Notes: generated by a model from the letters alone, not told the origin. A stretch of 33,755 nucleotides of DNA from Paracraurococcus lichenis (GCF_030657435.1 NZ_JAUTWS010000057.1:1-33755), one strand, 5' to 3'; shown: positions 15,670 to 24,379, numbered from the stretch's first letter. Numbers and translations are program-made.

Positions 15670-16563
15670 ATGGCGACGTCACGCATCATTCTTGCGGCAA
15701 TCAGCTTGGCTCTCGCGTGCACAGGTATTACCCGGGCACAAACATTGCCAAGTACGCCTGGGACGGCGCTCCTCGAGCGCGGACGCTACCTTGTAGAGAT
15801 CGCCGCCTATTGCGCGGCGTGCCACGGCACGCGCGGGCTGGACGGGCGCATCGTCGTAGGAATGGAACTCGCTGGTGGCCGCGTGATGTCCGAGCGAGGC
15901 TTTCGTGCGGTCGCACCGAACATCACTCCTGACCCGGAGACTGGTGTTGGGCGCTGGACGGATTCCGAGCTCGCCACCGCCATCCGGGAGGGACGCAGGC
16001 CGGACAACTCGCGCATCGGGCCGCCCATGCCCGTCGAGCTCTACCGCGGCTTGTCGAACACCGACGTGTCGGCCATGGTGGCCTATCTCCGCAGCGTGCC
16101 AGCGATCCGACACGCGGTGGTCGAGCGGTCCACCTACCCCTTTACTCTCGCCCCATCTGGCCCACCAGCGGCAAGAGTGCCTGATCCGCCTAGCAACAAT
16201 GCCGTGGCACGCGGCGCTTATCTCGCTGGGCCCGTAGCGCATTGCATGGACTGCCACACGCCGCCATTGCAGAACGAGGGCCGCGACTGGTCACGTATCG
16301 GCGCTGGAGGGGTACCTTTCGAGGGGCCCTGGGGGATGGTGGTTGGGGCGAACATCACTTCTGATCTGGAGCAAGGCATAGGTCGATGGTCAGATGAGCA
16401 AATCCTGCGCGCCATAACACAAGGTATCTCAGCTGATGGGCGGCGGCTTGCCCCGCCAATGAGCGGCCGCGCGCCTATCTGGGCAAGGCTGACCGAAAGC
16501 GACAAGCAGGATCTCGTAGCTTATCTCCGGTCATTGTCGCCGCAGCCATCGAGAACGCGGTGA
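15670..16563 (+). CDS. Diheme c-type cytochrome
   Basis: The 297-residue protein begins with a signal peptide (MATSRIILAAISLALACTGITRAQ). It has two covalent-heme sites, CAACH near residue 49 and CMDCH near residue 193, each followed by a likely distal methionine (GPPMP and APPMSG). This two-domain layout is that of electron-transfer subunits that take electrons from periplasmic dehydrogenases (alcohol, aldehyde or flavin-type) to the respiratory chain. The partner dehydrogenase is not in the window. The ATG at 15670 has GGAAGG about 7 nt upstream. It lies in the same direction as the RidA-like and acyl-CoA dehydrogenase genes. Confidence 0.88.
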   Translation: MATSRIILAAISLALACTGITRAQTLPSTPGTALLERGRYLVEIAAYCAACHGTRGLDGRIVVGMELAGGRVMSERGFRAVAPNITPDPETGVGRWTDSELATAIREGRRPDNSRIGPPMPVELYRGLSNTDVSAMVAYLRSVPAIRHAVVERSTYPFTLAPSGPPAARVPDPPSNNAVARGAYLAGPVAHCMDCHTPPLQNEGRDWSRIGAGGVPFEGPWGMVVGANITSDLEQGIGRWSDEQILRAITQGISADGRRLAPPMSGRAPIWARLTESDKQDLVAYLRSLSPQPSRTR

Positions 16564-16862
16564 CGGTTCAACTCTTTCCACTCGCTCCACGGCGGCCGGT
16601 TCCGCATGTGTAGGCAGGATTGGACATGGCAGGATTTCGGCAACATGGCTGGACTGAGGCAAGCGGCTCTCGTCTCTAATGATGTTGTTCGACGCCAATT
16701 AGGAGAGGCTTGCTGCGATCGCTGCCAAGCGGTCGCCAAGGCAGACATGATCAAAGCCCTGCCTTTCGCGATGCTCGAAGGTTCCTCTAGGCATGCCGGC
16801 GATTCTGATGTTGCGACGTCGCTGGCAGCCAGCTCCATACATTTGGATAAAGTGGCGGCCCC
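16564..16862 (+). other. Intergenic stretch with a doubtful 86-residue frame
   Basis: A plus-strand frame from ATG 16606 to TGA 16866 overlaps the start of the acyl-CoA dehydrogenase gene by four bases, as coupled genes often do. Its product is Cys- and Ala-rich with no recognised domain, and no ribosome site stands out. It may be a remnant or chance frame. Confidence 0.25.
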
Positions 16863-18539
16863 ATGAACCCTGCGACGCTGACGCTCCTAATCGATCGGGT
16901 GGTGGACGAAGCAGATGTTCCTGGCAGTGCTGAGGCGCGCTCGGAGATCCTCGATGGCGCGGCCCGCTTTGCCGAACGACGTCTCATGCCACTGGCGACA
17001 GTCCTTGACCGCAAAGGCTGCCGTCTTGAGGATGGGCGAGTTCATACCGCTCCCGGCCATGCCGAGGCGTGGAGGGCCTATGCCTTGGCAGGTTGGACGG
17101 GCCTCACTGTACCCGAGGCTGCTGGCGGCCAAGCACTATCCCTGACCACGGCAACCGCAGTCCAGATGCTCATGGATGCCGCAAATCCAGCCTTCGGCAT
17201 CCTCGCCCTTAACGTCCGCTGTGCCGCTCGACTGTTGGCTATCCATGGCGACGTGGCGACGAGAGCGCTGTGGCTGCCGCGACTAGTCGACGGATCCTGG
17301 AGTGCGACGATCTGCATTTCCGAGCCACAGGCGGGTTCGGATGTTGGGCGGATCCATACCCGAGCGGCCAAACAGATTGACGGATCCTGGCGTGTTTTCG
17401 GTGAGAAGTGCTGGATTTCATATGGCGATCACGACCTGACCGACCGCATCGGCCATCTTGTCCTGGCCCGTCCGGACGGGGAAAAGGTCACCGGCGGTAC
17501 TCGGGCACTAACGCTCTTCCTTGTGTCGGATACGCTCGAGGGCGGAGTACGAAACGGCGTCGCCGCGACCCGGCTGGAGGACAAGCTGGGCGTGCGCGGC
17601 GCCCCGACCTGCTCGATAGTCTTCGATGGCGCGGTGGCCACGCAGGTCGGGCCGTTGGGCCGTGGACTACCGACATTATTCGCGATGATTGCGGCCATGC
17701 GCCTGGGCGTCGCGGCCCAGGGTGCAGCCGTGGCAGGGCGTGCTGCCGAAATTGCTGAGGCTTACGCGCGAGAGCGTCGCCAGGGCGGTGATCCCGGCAC
17801 GCCGCCAGTGCCCATCATCATACACGCCGAGGTTCGACGGCTGCTACTTGCCATGCAAACGAGGGCGGAGGTGGCCCGGCTGATTGCCCTCCAAACCGCC
17901 GCGTGGCTCGACGCTGCCGACGCTGGAGATAAATCTGCCGCAGCGCGGACTGCGCTGCTCCTTCCGCTTGCCAAGTCACTCGGGGCTGAGGCCGCATTTG
18001 TCAACGCCGACGATGCCATCCAGGTGCTGGGCGGGGTGGGCTTGGTGCGAGAGGGGAAGGTGGAGCAATTGCTCCGGGATTGCCGTGCACTGTCGATCGT
18101 TGAGGGTACAACTGCGATCCAGGGAATCGACTTGCTGTTCCGTCGTGTGTTGTCCGCGGATGGCATAGCTTCGCTACAAGACCTCCTCGACAATCTTGAG
18201 CCTCATCCAGCATTGGTAGAAGCGGTCCTGGACGTAGCGTCCTACCTGGCTGGAGCCTCACGCCGGGCGCGGGAAGCTGCGGCAGTTCCATTTCTCAAGC
18301 TGCTCGGCCTCGCCTGCGCCGACGGGTTGCTGCAGCGAGCCGCGCGTCGTGCGGGCCCTATAGCTGGCCGCTACGCGGCGCTAGCAGCCTTCCATGGGGC
18401 AGAGGCCGAAGCGCGCGCCGCACTGCTCGTTGCGCGCTGCACCCGTGCCGACCTCGATAATGCCTTTGCAGCGTTGTTCCCTGACTACCCCGCCGACATC
18501 GTTCTGGATCTGGCGGAAGGCAGCAGCCCTCAGCGCTGA
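16863..18539 (+). CDS. Acyl-CoA dehydrogenase
   Basis: This 558-residue flavoprotein resembles the long acyl-CoA dehydrogenases with a C-terminal extension (the DmdC/AcdA-like group), not the common 380-residue type. The FAD/substrate-binding signature CISEPQAGSDVG sits near residue 150-162. The C-terminal helical domain has ADDAIQVLGGVGLVREG. SIVEGTTAIQ near residue 411 places the usual catalytic glutamate before Gly-Thr. It would introduce the alpha,beta double bond into an acyl-CoA thioester in the cytoplasm. The ligase gene follows 17 nt downstream in the same direction, so the two are likely co-transcribed and the ligase may make its substrate. Confidence 0.9.
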   Translation: MNPATLTLLIDRVVDEADVPGSAEARSEILDGAARFAERRLMPLATVLDRKGCRLEDGRVHTAPGHAEAWRAYALAGWTGLTVPEAAGGQALSLTTATAVQMLMDAANPAFGILALNVRCAARLLAIHGDVATRALWLPRLVDGSWSATICISEPQAGSDVGRIHTRAAKQIDGSWRVFGEKCWISYGDHDLTDRIGHLVLARPDGEKVTGGTRALTLFLVSDTLEGGVRNGVAATRLEDKLGVRGAPTCSIVFDGAVATQVGPLGRGLPTLFAMIAAMRLGVAAQGAAVAGRAAEIAEAYARERRQGGDPGTPPVPIIIHAEVRRLLLAMQTRAEVARLIALQTAAWLDAADAGDKSAAARTALLLPLAKSLGAEAAFVNADDAIQVLGGVGLVREGKVEQLLRDCRALSIVEGTTAIQGIDLLFRRVLSADGIASLQDLLDNLEPHPALVEAVLDVASYLAGASRRAREAAAVPFLKLLGLACADGLLQRAARRAGPIAGRYAALAAFHGAEAEARAALLVARCTRADLDNAFAALFPDYPADIVLDLAEGSSPQR

Positions 18540-18556
18540 AATCGGAGAGCACCCAC

Positions 18557-20341
18557 ATGGAACCGCAGCTTGGCACCGCTGAGCCACCGGCGTTCTTCGT
18601 GCCCACCATGCAAGCAGAACCTCTCCCGAGCGGTGCATGCATCGCTCGTTCGAGTGAGCCACTCGGGGAATATATACCGCACATTTTGAGCCACTTGTTC
18701 AGATGGGCAGACCAGGCTCCTGATCGTCCTTTCCTGCAGGAACGCGCAGGAGGGACCTGGCGGGGTGTCACCTATGCTGAAACTGCTAGCTGTGTTCGAC
18801 GGATCGGCGGGGCCTTACTCGCCAAGGGTCTGGGGCCTGAACGACCGGTTGTTGTGCTGTCGGGCAACTCGGTTGACCATGGACTGCTGGCCCTTGCAGC
18901 ACAGCTTGTCGGTGTGCCGCTTGCGCCGGTGTCGCCCGCTTACAGCTTGGCGAGCGCGGACCTTGGTACGCTGCGCCACGTGTTACGCCTGTTGCAACCT
19001 GGCTTGATCTATGTCGGCACAGCCCAGCCATTCGTGCGTGCTCTTGCTTTGGACGAAGCCGCGGTTGAGATTATTGCTTCCGACCCGACAGGACTGGCTC
19101 GAGCGCGGCCCTTCTCAGATCTGATGAAGCAGGGGCCCGAGGCTGCATGCAATGTCGTTGTTGACCCAGACGCGGCTGCAAAGATCCTCTTCACCTCGGG
19201 CTCGACCGGCACACCGAAGGGTGTGATCACCACGCATCGAATGATGGCAGCCAACCAGCAGCAACTCCTCCAGATCTGGCCATTTCTCGAACGCGAGCCG
19301 CCAGTGCTGCTCGATTGGCTACCCTGGCACCATGTCTTCGGCGGGTGTGCAAACTTCAACGTCGCCCTGCGCTATGGTGGAACGCTTTGGATCGACGACG
19401 GCCGGCCAATGCCAGGTGCCGACCTGGAGAGGACGCTGCGGAACATGCGCGAGGTTTCGCCAACCATGTCGTTCAACGTCCCCCGAGGCTGGGCTCTGCT
19501 GTTGCCATATCTCGAGGCTGATGCGGCATTGCGGCATGTCTTCTTTAAGCGGCTGCGCCTGATGTTCAACGGCGGAGCTGCGCTACCCGAAACGCACCGG
19601 CGGCGACTCGAGGCCTTGGCAGACGCGTATGCGCCTCGAGATGTGCCGGTCGTCTCTGGTTGGGGTCTTACCGAGACCGCTCCTGGCATTACGATCGGCC
19701 CAACACGTGGTACTCCGCCAGGTGCGATAGGCACGCTGCTCGCTGGGATCGTCCTGAAGCTGCAGCCCGCCGACGACAAGTTCGAAGCGCGGGTGAAGGG
19801 CCCGAACGTCACGCCGGGATATTGGCGCGACGGAGGCAACAATGCACCTACGTCCTTTGACGACGAGGGCTACCTCCTGACCGGCGACGCTGTCCGCTGG
19901 ATTGATGCGGCGGAGCCCTCCGCCGGCTTTGTCTTTGACGGACGGCTTGCCGAGGATTTCAAGCTGAGCACAGGTTCACGCGTCTACGCCGGTGAAATTC
20001 GTCTTCGTGCACTCGAGGTGCTTGCCCCACTCGCGCGAGACGTGGTGGTGACCGGTCAGGACCGTGACGAAATAGGACTACTTGTTTTCCTACGCGATGA
20101 TCGACGTAATGAGGATCTGACGGGCGAGCTGCGGGTGGGATTGGAAAAGCTGAACGCAGCAGCAAAGGGCGCTACCTCGCGCAAGATCGGGCGAGCCCTG
20201 CTGCTTTCGGAACCGCCCTCGCTCGACGCCGGAGAGATGACGGACAAAGGCTCGCTGAATGTCCGTGCCATTCTGATGCGCCGAGCTACTTCCGTTGAAC
20301 GACTCTACGACGACACTTGCGCTGAGGTCGTCAGGACGTGA
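18557..20341 (+). CDS. Feruloyl-CoA synthase-like acyl-CoA ligase
   Basis: This 594-residue ANL-family ligase activates an acid through an acyl-AMP to its CoA thioester. The ATP-binding loop FTSGSTGTPKGV is near residues 212-223. It is followed by the stretch QQQLLQIWPFLEREPPVLLDWLPWHHVFGG, which is characteristic of the feruloyl-CoA synthase subgroup. Motif A5 appears as GWGLTETAPG and a GDAVRW motif follows. The C-terminal lysine region reads EMTDKGSLN. Ferulate or a related hydroxycinnamate is therefore the best guess for the substrate, but other aromatic acids are possible. A GGAGAG ribosome site precedes the ATG. An IS1380 element follows 57 nt after the stop. Confidence 0.85.
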   Translation: MEPQLGTAEPPAFFVPTMQAEPLPSGACIARSSEPLGEYIPHILSHLFRWADQAPDRPFLQERAGGTWRGVTYAETASCVRRIGGALLAKGLGPERPVVVLSGNSVDHGLLALAAQLVGVPLAPVSPAYSLASADLGTLRHVLRLLQPGLIYVGTAQPFVRALALDEAAVEIIASDPTGLARARPFSDLMKQGPEAACNVVVDPDAAAKILFTSGSTGTPKGVITTHRMMAANQQQLLQIWPFLEREPPVLLDWLPWHHVFGGCANFNVALRYGGTLWIDDGRPMPGADLERTLRNMREVSPTMSFNVPRGWALLLPYLEADAALRHVFFKRLRLMFNGGAALPETHRRRLEALADAYAPRDVPVVSGWGLTETAPGITIGPTRGTPPGAIGTLLAGIVLKLQPADDKFEARVKGPNVTPGYWRDGGNNAPTSFDDEGYLLTGDAVRWIDAAEPSAGFVFDGRLAEDFKLSTGSRVYAGEIRLRALEVLAPLARDVVVTGQDRDEIGLLVFLRDDRRNEDLTGELRVGLEKLNAAAKGATSRKIGRALLLSEPPSLDAGEMTDKGSLNVRAILMRRATSVERLYDDTCAEVVRT

Positions 20342-20553
20342 GATATTTTTCGGCTGAGGTTAAAAGTTTTCCATGGTCAAAGCCTTATGCCTGGGGTGCT
20401 AGCGGGGAAAATTCACGGCGTTCCCAGCGGCTTCATTCCGGCGGCCGGGTAGGTTGCGGCCCGGTTGTGCGGCCACGGCTGCGCGACGCCGGTTTTGATG
20501 CCGGGCGTCGGGATGCGGATCGCGGGTCTGGCGGGTTGCGAGGCTTGGTCTCT

Positions 20554-20574
20554 GGCGGGGCACGATGCCCCGCC
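20554..20574 (-). terminator. Hairpin after the IS1380 transposase stop
   Basis: A perfect 8-bp inverted repeat (GGCGGGGC at 20554-20561, GCCCCGCC at 20567-20574) with a 5-nt loop begins 2 nt beyond the transposase stop codon. It probably ends the transposase transcript or shields the element from outside transcription. No U-tract is present. Confidence 0.5.
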
Positions 20575-20576
20575 GT

Positions 20577-21926
20577 TCAGCAGATGAGCCGCGGCAGGCG
20601 GTCCAGCACGAGGCGGATGATGGCCTGGTCCGGGCAGGCCGAGAGGAGGTGTAGCGCGATGCGGGTCTTCAGCTCGACGATCCGCACGGCGAGCTTCATC
20701 AGCCTCAGGCGCAGCGTGTCGAACTGCGCGACGCGCCAGGCCGAGCGCTTCGGCATCAGGCTGCGCATGGACCAGAGCAGCCAGTAGGCTCCGGTGTGCA
20801 GCATCAGGCGGAACTGGTTGGCGGTGGCCCGGCAGCACGAGGTGCGATCGGCGGCCAGATGTTGCTTCCAGGCTTTGATGTGGTTCTCCGCCTGGCCGCG
20901 CTGGCAATAGAGGTCCTCGTAGAGTGTGCGCGGACTGCCGCCCGTCAGGCTGGTGACGACAAACCGCGTGTCGGTGCCGAGCGGTCCGGCCTCGACGCGG
21001 GCGACGATCCGCTCGACCCGCGACCAGCTGCGGGCGCCGTCGTGGAACGCCTTGTAGCGGCGCAGCTTGCCGTCGCCCGGGTGTGCCGCCTGCCGGACCG
21101 CAGTGCTCTGCTCCAGCGCCAGGACGTGCTGGCGCAACGTGCTGCTGGTGGCGACGCCGAGGATGAAGTCGAGGCGGGCCTGGCGGCAGAAGTCGAGCAC
21201 CTCCGGCGTGCAGAAATGGCTGTCGCCGCGGAGCAGGATCTCAACGCGCGGCCAGTGGCTGCGGATCTCGCGGACCAGGCGACGCAGGAAAGCACGCGCC
21301 TCGGCACCGGTCGGACGCTTGGCCGGGCGCAGCATGGCGGTGACCGGTCGTCCCTCGCCGTCGAACACCAGCAGCGGCTGGAAGCCGTAGCCGTCGTGGT
21401 AGGCGTTGAACAGGCGGAGTTGTTGCTCGCCATGGACCGGGTCGAAGGTGTCGTCGATGTCGAGCACGATCCGCTTCGGCACCTGCCGGAAGCTCGCGCA
21501 GTAGAGTGCGACCATCGCCCGCCCCATGCGCAGCAGGGCACGCGTGTCCGGCAGGTTCTCCAGCCGCGAGATGGTCGGCTGCGAGCACAGCGCCGTCGCC
21601 CCGGGCAGCCGATCGAGCGCCAGCTTGAAGGCCGGGTCATGCCGCAGCGCCGTCGCGTCGTTGCCGTCCTCGTAGCCGGCGGCGATCATGAACAGCCGGA
21701 AGCGGATGATGTCGGCCAGCCGGTGCGTGACCTGCGCGGGCGCCCGCGGATCGTCGAGGCAGGCGGCGAGCCGGTCGGCGATGCCGAGGCGGCGCTCGAT
21801 TTCGCGCAGCGCCAGCACGCCGCCATCGGAGGACAACCGCCCGCCGTCGAAGCGGGCCACCAGCGACTTGCCGCCGACCGGTGACAGACCGGGCAGCGGC
21901 AGGGCATTCTCAACCTTGGCGGGCAT
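20577..21926 (-). CDS. IS1380-family transposase
   Basis: The 449-residue protein has the layout of IS1380 transposases. The N-terminus reads GGKSLVARFDGGRLSSDGGVLALREIERRLG, as is usual for the family. The first catalytic Asp lies in VLDIDDTFDPVHGEQQ, the second in ILLRGDSHFC. The Y-x2-R-x3-E-x6-K signature appears as YCQRGQAENHIKAWK with the catalytic Glu. Length and frame are intact, so it is likely active. The left flank inside the element (20421-20553) is non-coding. Confidence 0.92.
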   Translation of the reverse strand: MPAKVENALPLPGLSPVGGKSLVARFDGGRLSSDGGVLALREIERRLGIADRLAACLDDPRAPAQVTHRLADIIRFRLFMIAAGYEDGNDATALRHDPAFKLALDRLPGATALCSQPTISRLENLPDTRALLRMGRAMVALYCASFRQVPKRIVLDIDDTFDPVHGEQQLRLFNAYHDGYGFQPLLVFDGEGRPVTAMLRPAKRPTGAEARAFLRRLVREIRSHWPRVEILLRGDSHFCTPEVLDFCRQARLDFILGVATSSTLRQHVLALEQSTAVRQAAHPGDGKLRRYKAFHDGARSWSRVERIVARVEAGPLGTDTRFVVTSLTGGSPRTLYEDLYCQRGQAENHIKAWKQHLAADRTSCCRATANQFRLMLHTGAYWLLWSMRSLMPKRSAWRVAQFDTLRLRLMKLAVRIVELKTRIALHLLSACPDQAIIRLVLDRLPRLIC

Positions 21927-22075
21927 GGTCTCCGGCGAGCGAAGGATTCTGGGGTCGCAGCCGAATCCTACGTAGCTTCAACGGCTTGCACCATGCCCGT
22001 CAGCCCGCGTGAATGATCCGGGCTAGCGGTGCTCGAATGCACCCGGCGCTAACGGAACAATGCGGGGCTTTGAGA

Positions 22076-22092
22076 AGTACGCGAAGCGTACT
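22076..22092 (+). other. Compact GAA-loop hairpin upstream of the DUF3291 gene
   Basis: AGTACGC at 22076-22082 pairs perfectly with GCGTACT at 22086-22092 across a GAA triloop. The core GCGAAGC is a known unusually stable DNA mini-hairpin. It lies 64 nt upstream of the DUF3291 start and could be a regulatory site or a structural scar next to the IS1380 end. Confidence 0.35.
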
Positions 22093-22155
22093 GCGATCCT
22101 GGCCGAACGCACATCCCTAGCCTCCAGTGCGTGGGGCATAACAAAGGAGGCGGCA

Positions 22156-22650
22156 ATGCCGCGTTTGGCTCTCTACACGTTCGCCGTAGGAAAGGGCGTC
22201 TGGGGCTCGGACATGCTGAGCGGCTTCGCCGCCGCGCTCCCCTCTGTTTTCGCCGAGGCGGGGCGCTCGGACGGCTTCATTGCCACGGCCCAATCAGCAA
22301 AGCCAGACCCTGCACGCCCCGCTTTTGGACAGGTCTATGGGCGATGGTGTCTTTTCGCCGTTCTACGGTTCTACGATGGAGGGATCGTGCCGGGCGAGGT
22401 CACCCAGGCCAGCACCCTCTCGCTCTGGCGCGACATCGAGGCGGCGCGCCGCTTTGCCTATAGCGGCCTACATAAGGCGGCGCTCGCCAAGCGTGGGGAG
22501 TGGTTCCGCAGGCCGGAGTGGCCTGCCTACGTCCTGTGGTGGGTGGACGATGACGAAACGCCGACTTGGGAAAATGCTTGTCGAAGGTTGGAGAGGCTGA
22601 ACGACCTGGGACCGACCTCCGCGGCGTTCAGGAGCCGGCGCGGGCATTGA
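22156..22650 (+). CDS. DUF3291-family protein
   Basis: The 164-residue protein matches the DUF3291 pattern (dimeric alpha-beta barrel fold of the antibiotic-monooxygenase type). It has TLSLWRDIEAARRFAYSGLH followed by GEWFRRPEWPAYVLWWVDDDETPTWENACRRL, then LGPTSAAF at the end. The biochemical role of the family is not established. The ATG at 22156 has a perfect AAAGGAGG ribosome site 7 nt upstream, which decides the start over an in-frame ATG at 22060. It is a single gene just right of an IS1380 element. Confidence 0.8.
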   Translation: MPRLALYTFAVGKGVWGSDMLSGFAAALPSVFAEAGRSDGFIATAQSAKPDPARPAFGQVYGRWCLFAVLRFYDGGIVPGEVTQASTLSLWRDIEAARRFAYSGLHKAALAKRGEWFRRPEWPAYVLWWVDDDETPTWENACRRLERLNDLGPTSAAFRSRRGH

Positions 22651-22766
22651 CATTGAACCCGCATAGAGAACCGTCAGTGTCAAGCAGGTCGCCAACACCT
22701 TGAGGCGGGAGGATCTTCGCAAGGCAGCCTCGCAGCACGACCTGCGCTCTGCTCTGGGCTGTACCC
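22651..22766. other. Non-coding spacer
   Basis: No gene or clear signal is seen between the DUF3291 gene and the folded inverted repeat that follows. Confidence 0.3.
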
Positions 22767-22889
22767 GGGGCAAATTCCAGGGCACGCAGGTGCAGCAACG
22801 GCTGAACCGGCCCGGAAAACCGCTGCTTTTCAGGAAGTTCTACCGTTGCAGCAGCGCCCGCATCACGGCGGCGCCCGTGAATTTGCCCC
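22767..22889. repeat. Folded 123-bp inverted-repeat element
   Basis: Three nested pairings share one axis. GGGGCAAATTC at 22767-22777 pairs with 22879-22889 (11 bp, perfect), GCAACGG at 22795-22801 with 22843-22849 (7 bp), and CTGAA at 22802-22806 with 22829-22833. Partial pairing is seen between the outer and middle blocks. The outer end resembles the IS1380 left end (GGGGAAAATTCACGGCG), so it may be a MITE-like remnant. A structured RNA is the other possibility. No protein is encoded. Confidence 0.5.
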
Positions 22890-23049
22890 AGGTGCCTCCG
22901 GGCTATCCTTAGTAGCGCTTTACGAATACACTGCTAACTGCCGCTGGCCAACTCGCTTTAGTTCTCGACTTAGCTGCATCGCGTGAAGCATCGTGCATCT
23001 GTAGGCAGTGATCTGCGCGCGGCATCGACCAAAACACGGGGAGACATCC
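22890..23049. promoter_or_regulatory. Leader of the first SnoaL-like gene
   Basis: This stretch is less GC-rich than its surroundings and precedes the gene at 23050, so it is the likely promoter region. No convincing -35/-10 pair was picked out by eye. Confidence 0.3.
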
Positions 23050-23466
23050 ATGTCATCGATTGTCGAAGTAGCTCAAAACTTCTTCAAAGCGTGCGATACT
23101 GGCAAGGGCTGGGAGGTGTGCAGCGCCTACTGCACGCCCGCTGCCACGTTCACGGCGCAGGCGGAACCGCTTGCGAACCTGCGCACTCTGCAGGAGTACA
23201 CTAACTGGATGAACTGGCTGATGAAGGTGCTGCCCGACGGCCACTACGTCGTGAAGTCCTTTGCAGTCGATGAGGGACGGCAGAATGTGTCGGTCTTCGG
23301 CGTGTTCTCAGGCACACACACGGGTAAGGATGAGCCATGCCCACCCACCGGAAAGACGACCCACACCGACTATGTCTATGTCATTGAGTTTGCCGGAGAT
23401 AAAATCCGTCACATGACCAAGATCTGGAATGCCGGTTGGGCTATGAAGGAACTTGGCTGGGGCTAA
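23050..23466 (+). CDS. SnoaL-like / nuclear transport factor 2-fold protein
   Basis: The 138-residue protein has the size and pattern of the SnoaL-like (NTF2-fold) family. The N-terminal helix reads VEVAQNFFKACDTGKGWEVC, a central strand reads VSVFGVFSGTHTG, and the end reads VIEFAGDKIRHMTKIWNAGWAMKELGW. Members include polyketide cyclases, isomerases and many of unknown role. The ATG at 23050 has GGGGAGA about 6 nt upstream. The coding region ends exactly where an antiparallel IS110 fragment begins, so the gene narrowly escaped, or was trimmed by, that insertion. Confidence 0.75.
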   Translation: MSSIVEVAQNFFKACDTGKGWEVCSAYCTPAATFTAQAEPLANLRTLQEYTNWMNWLMKVLPDGHYVVKSFAVDEGRQNVSVFGVFSGTHTGKDEPCPPTGKTTHTDYVYVIEFAGDKIRHMTKIWNAGWAMKELGWG

Positions 23467-23612
23467 CGCTGGTAGTGCAGCCAGAGCCACGCACGCCCGA
23501 TCATGCTCTTGCGCAGCAGCGGGTTGCCGGCCTTCGAGATCCCCTGCTCCTGGTGCCGGTCGCCGCTGGCGTAGGGGCTGGGCGCGAGCCCTGCTTAGAC
23601 GGCGATCGCTAC
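23467..23612 (-). pseudogene. IS110-family transposase, C-terminal remnant
   Basis: The minus-strand reading gives AGLAPSPYASGDRHQEQGISKAGNPLLRKSMIGRAWLWLHYQ. This is the standard transposase_20 end of IS110-type transposases, including the GISKAGN motif and WLWL helix. A TAA precedes it, so nothing upstream is translated in frame. It differs clearly from the intact IS110 protein at 9378-10613 and comes from another subgroup. Confidence 0.7.
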
Positions 23613-23644
23613 CGAAGTTGGTTTTGTGCCCTCAGCATTGGGGA

Positions 23645-23830
23645 TTAACCTGCGCGCGCTTCCCCCTCGCTTTCGACCGCGGCCTCGGCGCGGAGACGGG
23701 CGCACCGCAGGTGTGGACCCAAACCATCGCGTCCAGCCAGCCCTTCAATCGCGCGCATGATCCCACAAGCGGTGCTACAACGCGGGTAGCGCACAAGCGC
23801 GATCAGGCCGGCATCCGGAGCCGCGCCCAC
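23645..23830 (-). pseudogene. Zinc-ribbon-like ORF fragment, copy 1
   Basis: The reading DAGLIALVRYPRCSTACGIMR on the minus strand is related to TAGLTAFTRCPHCSAACGVMR at about 30710-30780. In this copy the first cysteine of the CPHC pair is replaced by tyrosine, and the second CACGA motif is lost, so a zinc site is unlikely. It appears decayed. The family is not known to me. Confidence 0.4.
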
Positions 23831-23989
23831 TGCGGATCACGTGGCAATACCCTCGTTATCAAAGCGCTGGTTGATCGCCTTCGTGAGCCCTGCCATGATC
23901 ACGTACATCCGGGGCTGTTTGCGTACCGCTGGATCACCTCGCGCTATGTTTAAGGGGGGATGAGTCCGACGGGAAGAGAGGCGTGCAGC
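23831..23989. other. Non-coding stretch before the second SnoaL-like gene
   Basis: Only a 23-residue minus-strand frame with a protein-like sequence (MYVIMAGLTKAINQRF) is noticeable, ending in TGA. It may be the head of a lost gene. An ATG at 23960 is in frame with the next gene but lacks a spaced ribosome site. Confidence 0.25.
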
Positions 23990-24379
23990 ATGCAACAGTC
24001 ACCCACAGTCAAACTTCTCGAGGCGATCCTGGCCGCCTTCAACACCCGCGACGTGGACCGCGTGATGGCGTTCTTCGCTGAAGACTGCGCATTGGAGATG
24101 CCGCGCGGGCCGGATCCGTGGGGCAGCCGTTACGAGGGCTTCGGCTCCGTGCGCGAAGCCCTTCGCGGCCGTTTTGACGGCATTCCAGACATAACCTACG
24201 GCGATGATACCCACTACATCGCTGGGGAGACCGGGATGTCGAAGTGGACGCTCCGGGGCACGGTCGCGGCGACGGGTGAGCGGATCGAGGTGCGCGGCTG
24301 CGACTTCTTCGAGTTTCGTGACGGCAAGGTCGTCAAAAAGGACTCGTACTGGAAGATCGTGGAGCCCCGCCGGAGATGA
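23990..24379 (+). CDS. SnoaL-like / NTF2-fold protein
   Basis: The 129-residue protein has the family pattern: VKLLEAILAAFNTRDVDRVMAFFAEDC at the N-terminus, a GSRYEGFGSVREALRGRF segment, and FFEFRDGKVVKKDSYWKIV at the end. It is related in fold to the gene at 23050 but not closely in sequence. The biochemical role is open. The ATG at 23990 was chosen because GAGAGG lies about 7 nt upstream; 23960 is an alternative start. It converges with the HU pseudogene. Confidence 0.8.
   Translation: MQQSPTVKLLEAILAAFNTRDVDRVMAFFAEDCALEMPRGPDPWGSRYEGFGSVREALRGRFDGIPDITYGDDTHYIAGETGMSKWTLRGTVAATGERIEVRGCDFFEFRDGKVVKKDSYWKIVEPRRR

Larger units (their letters stand above)
20398..22027 (-). mobile_element. 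IS1380-family insertion sequence
   Basis: The transposase gene is flanked by imperfect inverted ends. GCTAGC-x-x-GGA-x-x-ATTCACG is read inward at 20398-20420 and inward on the other strand from 22027 to about 22005. Direct repeats at the target could not be fixed because GGTGCT occurs next to both ends and overlaps the inverted repeat. The element separates the fcs-like gene from the DUF3291 gene. Confidence 0.7.

Noticed and set aside
20796..21884. A 362-residue plus-strand frame
   Set aside because: It lies opposite the IS1380 transposase and has no recognisable features.
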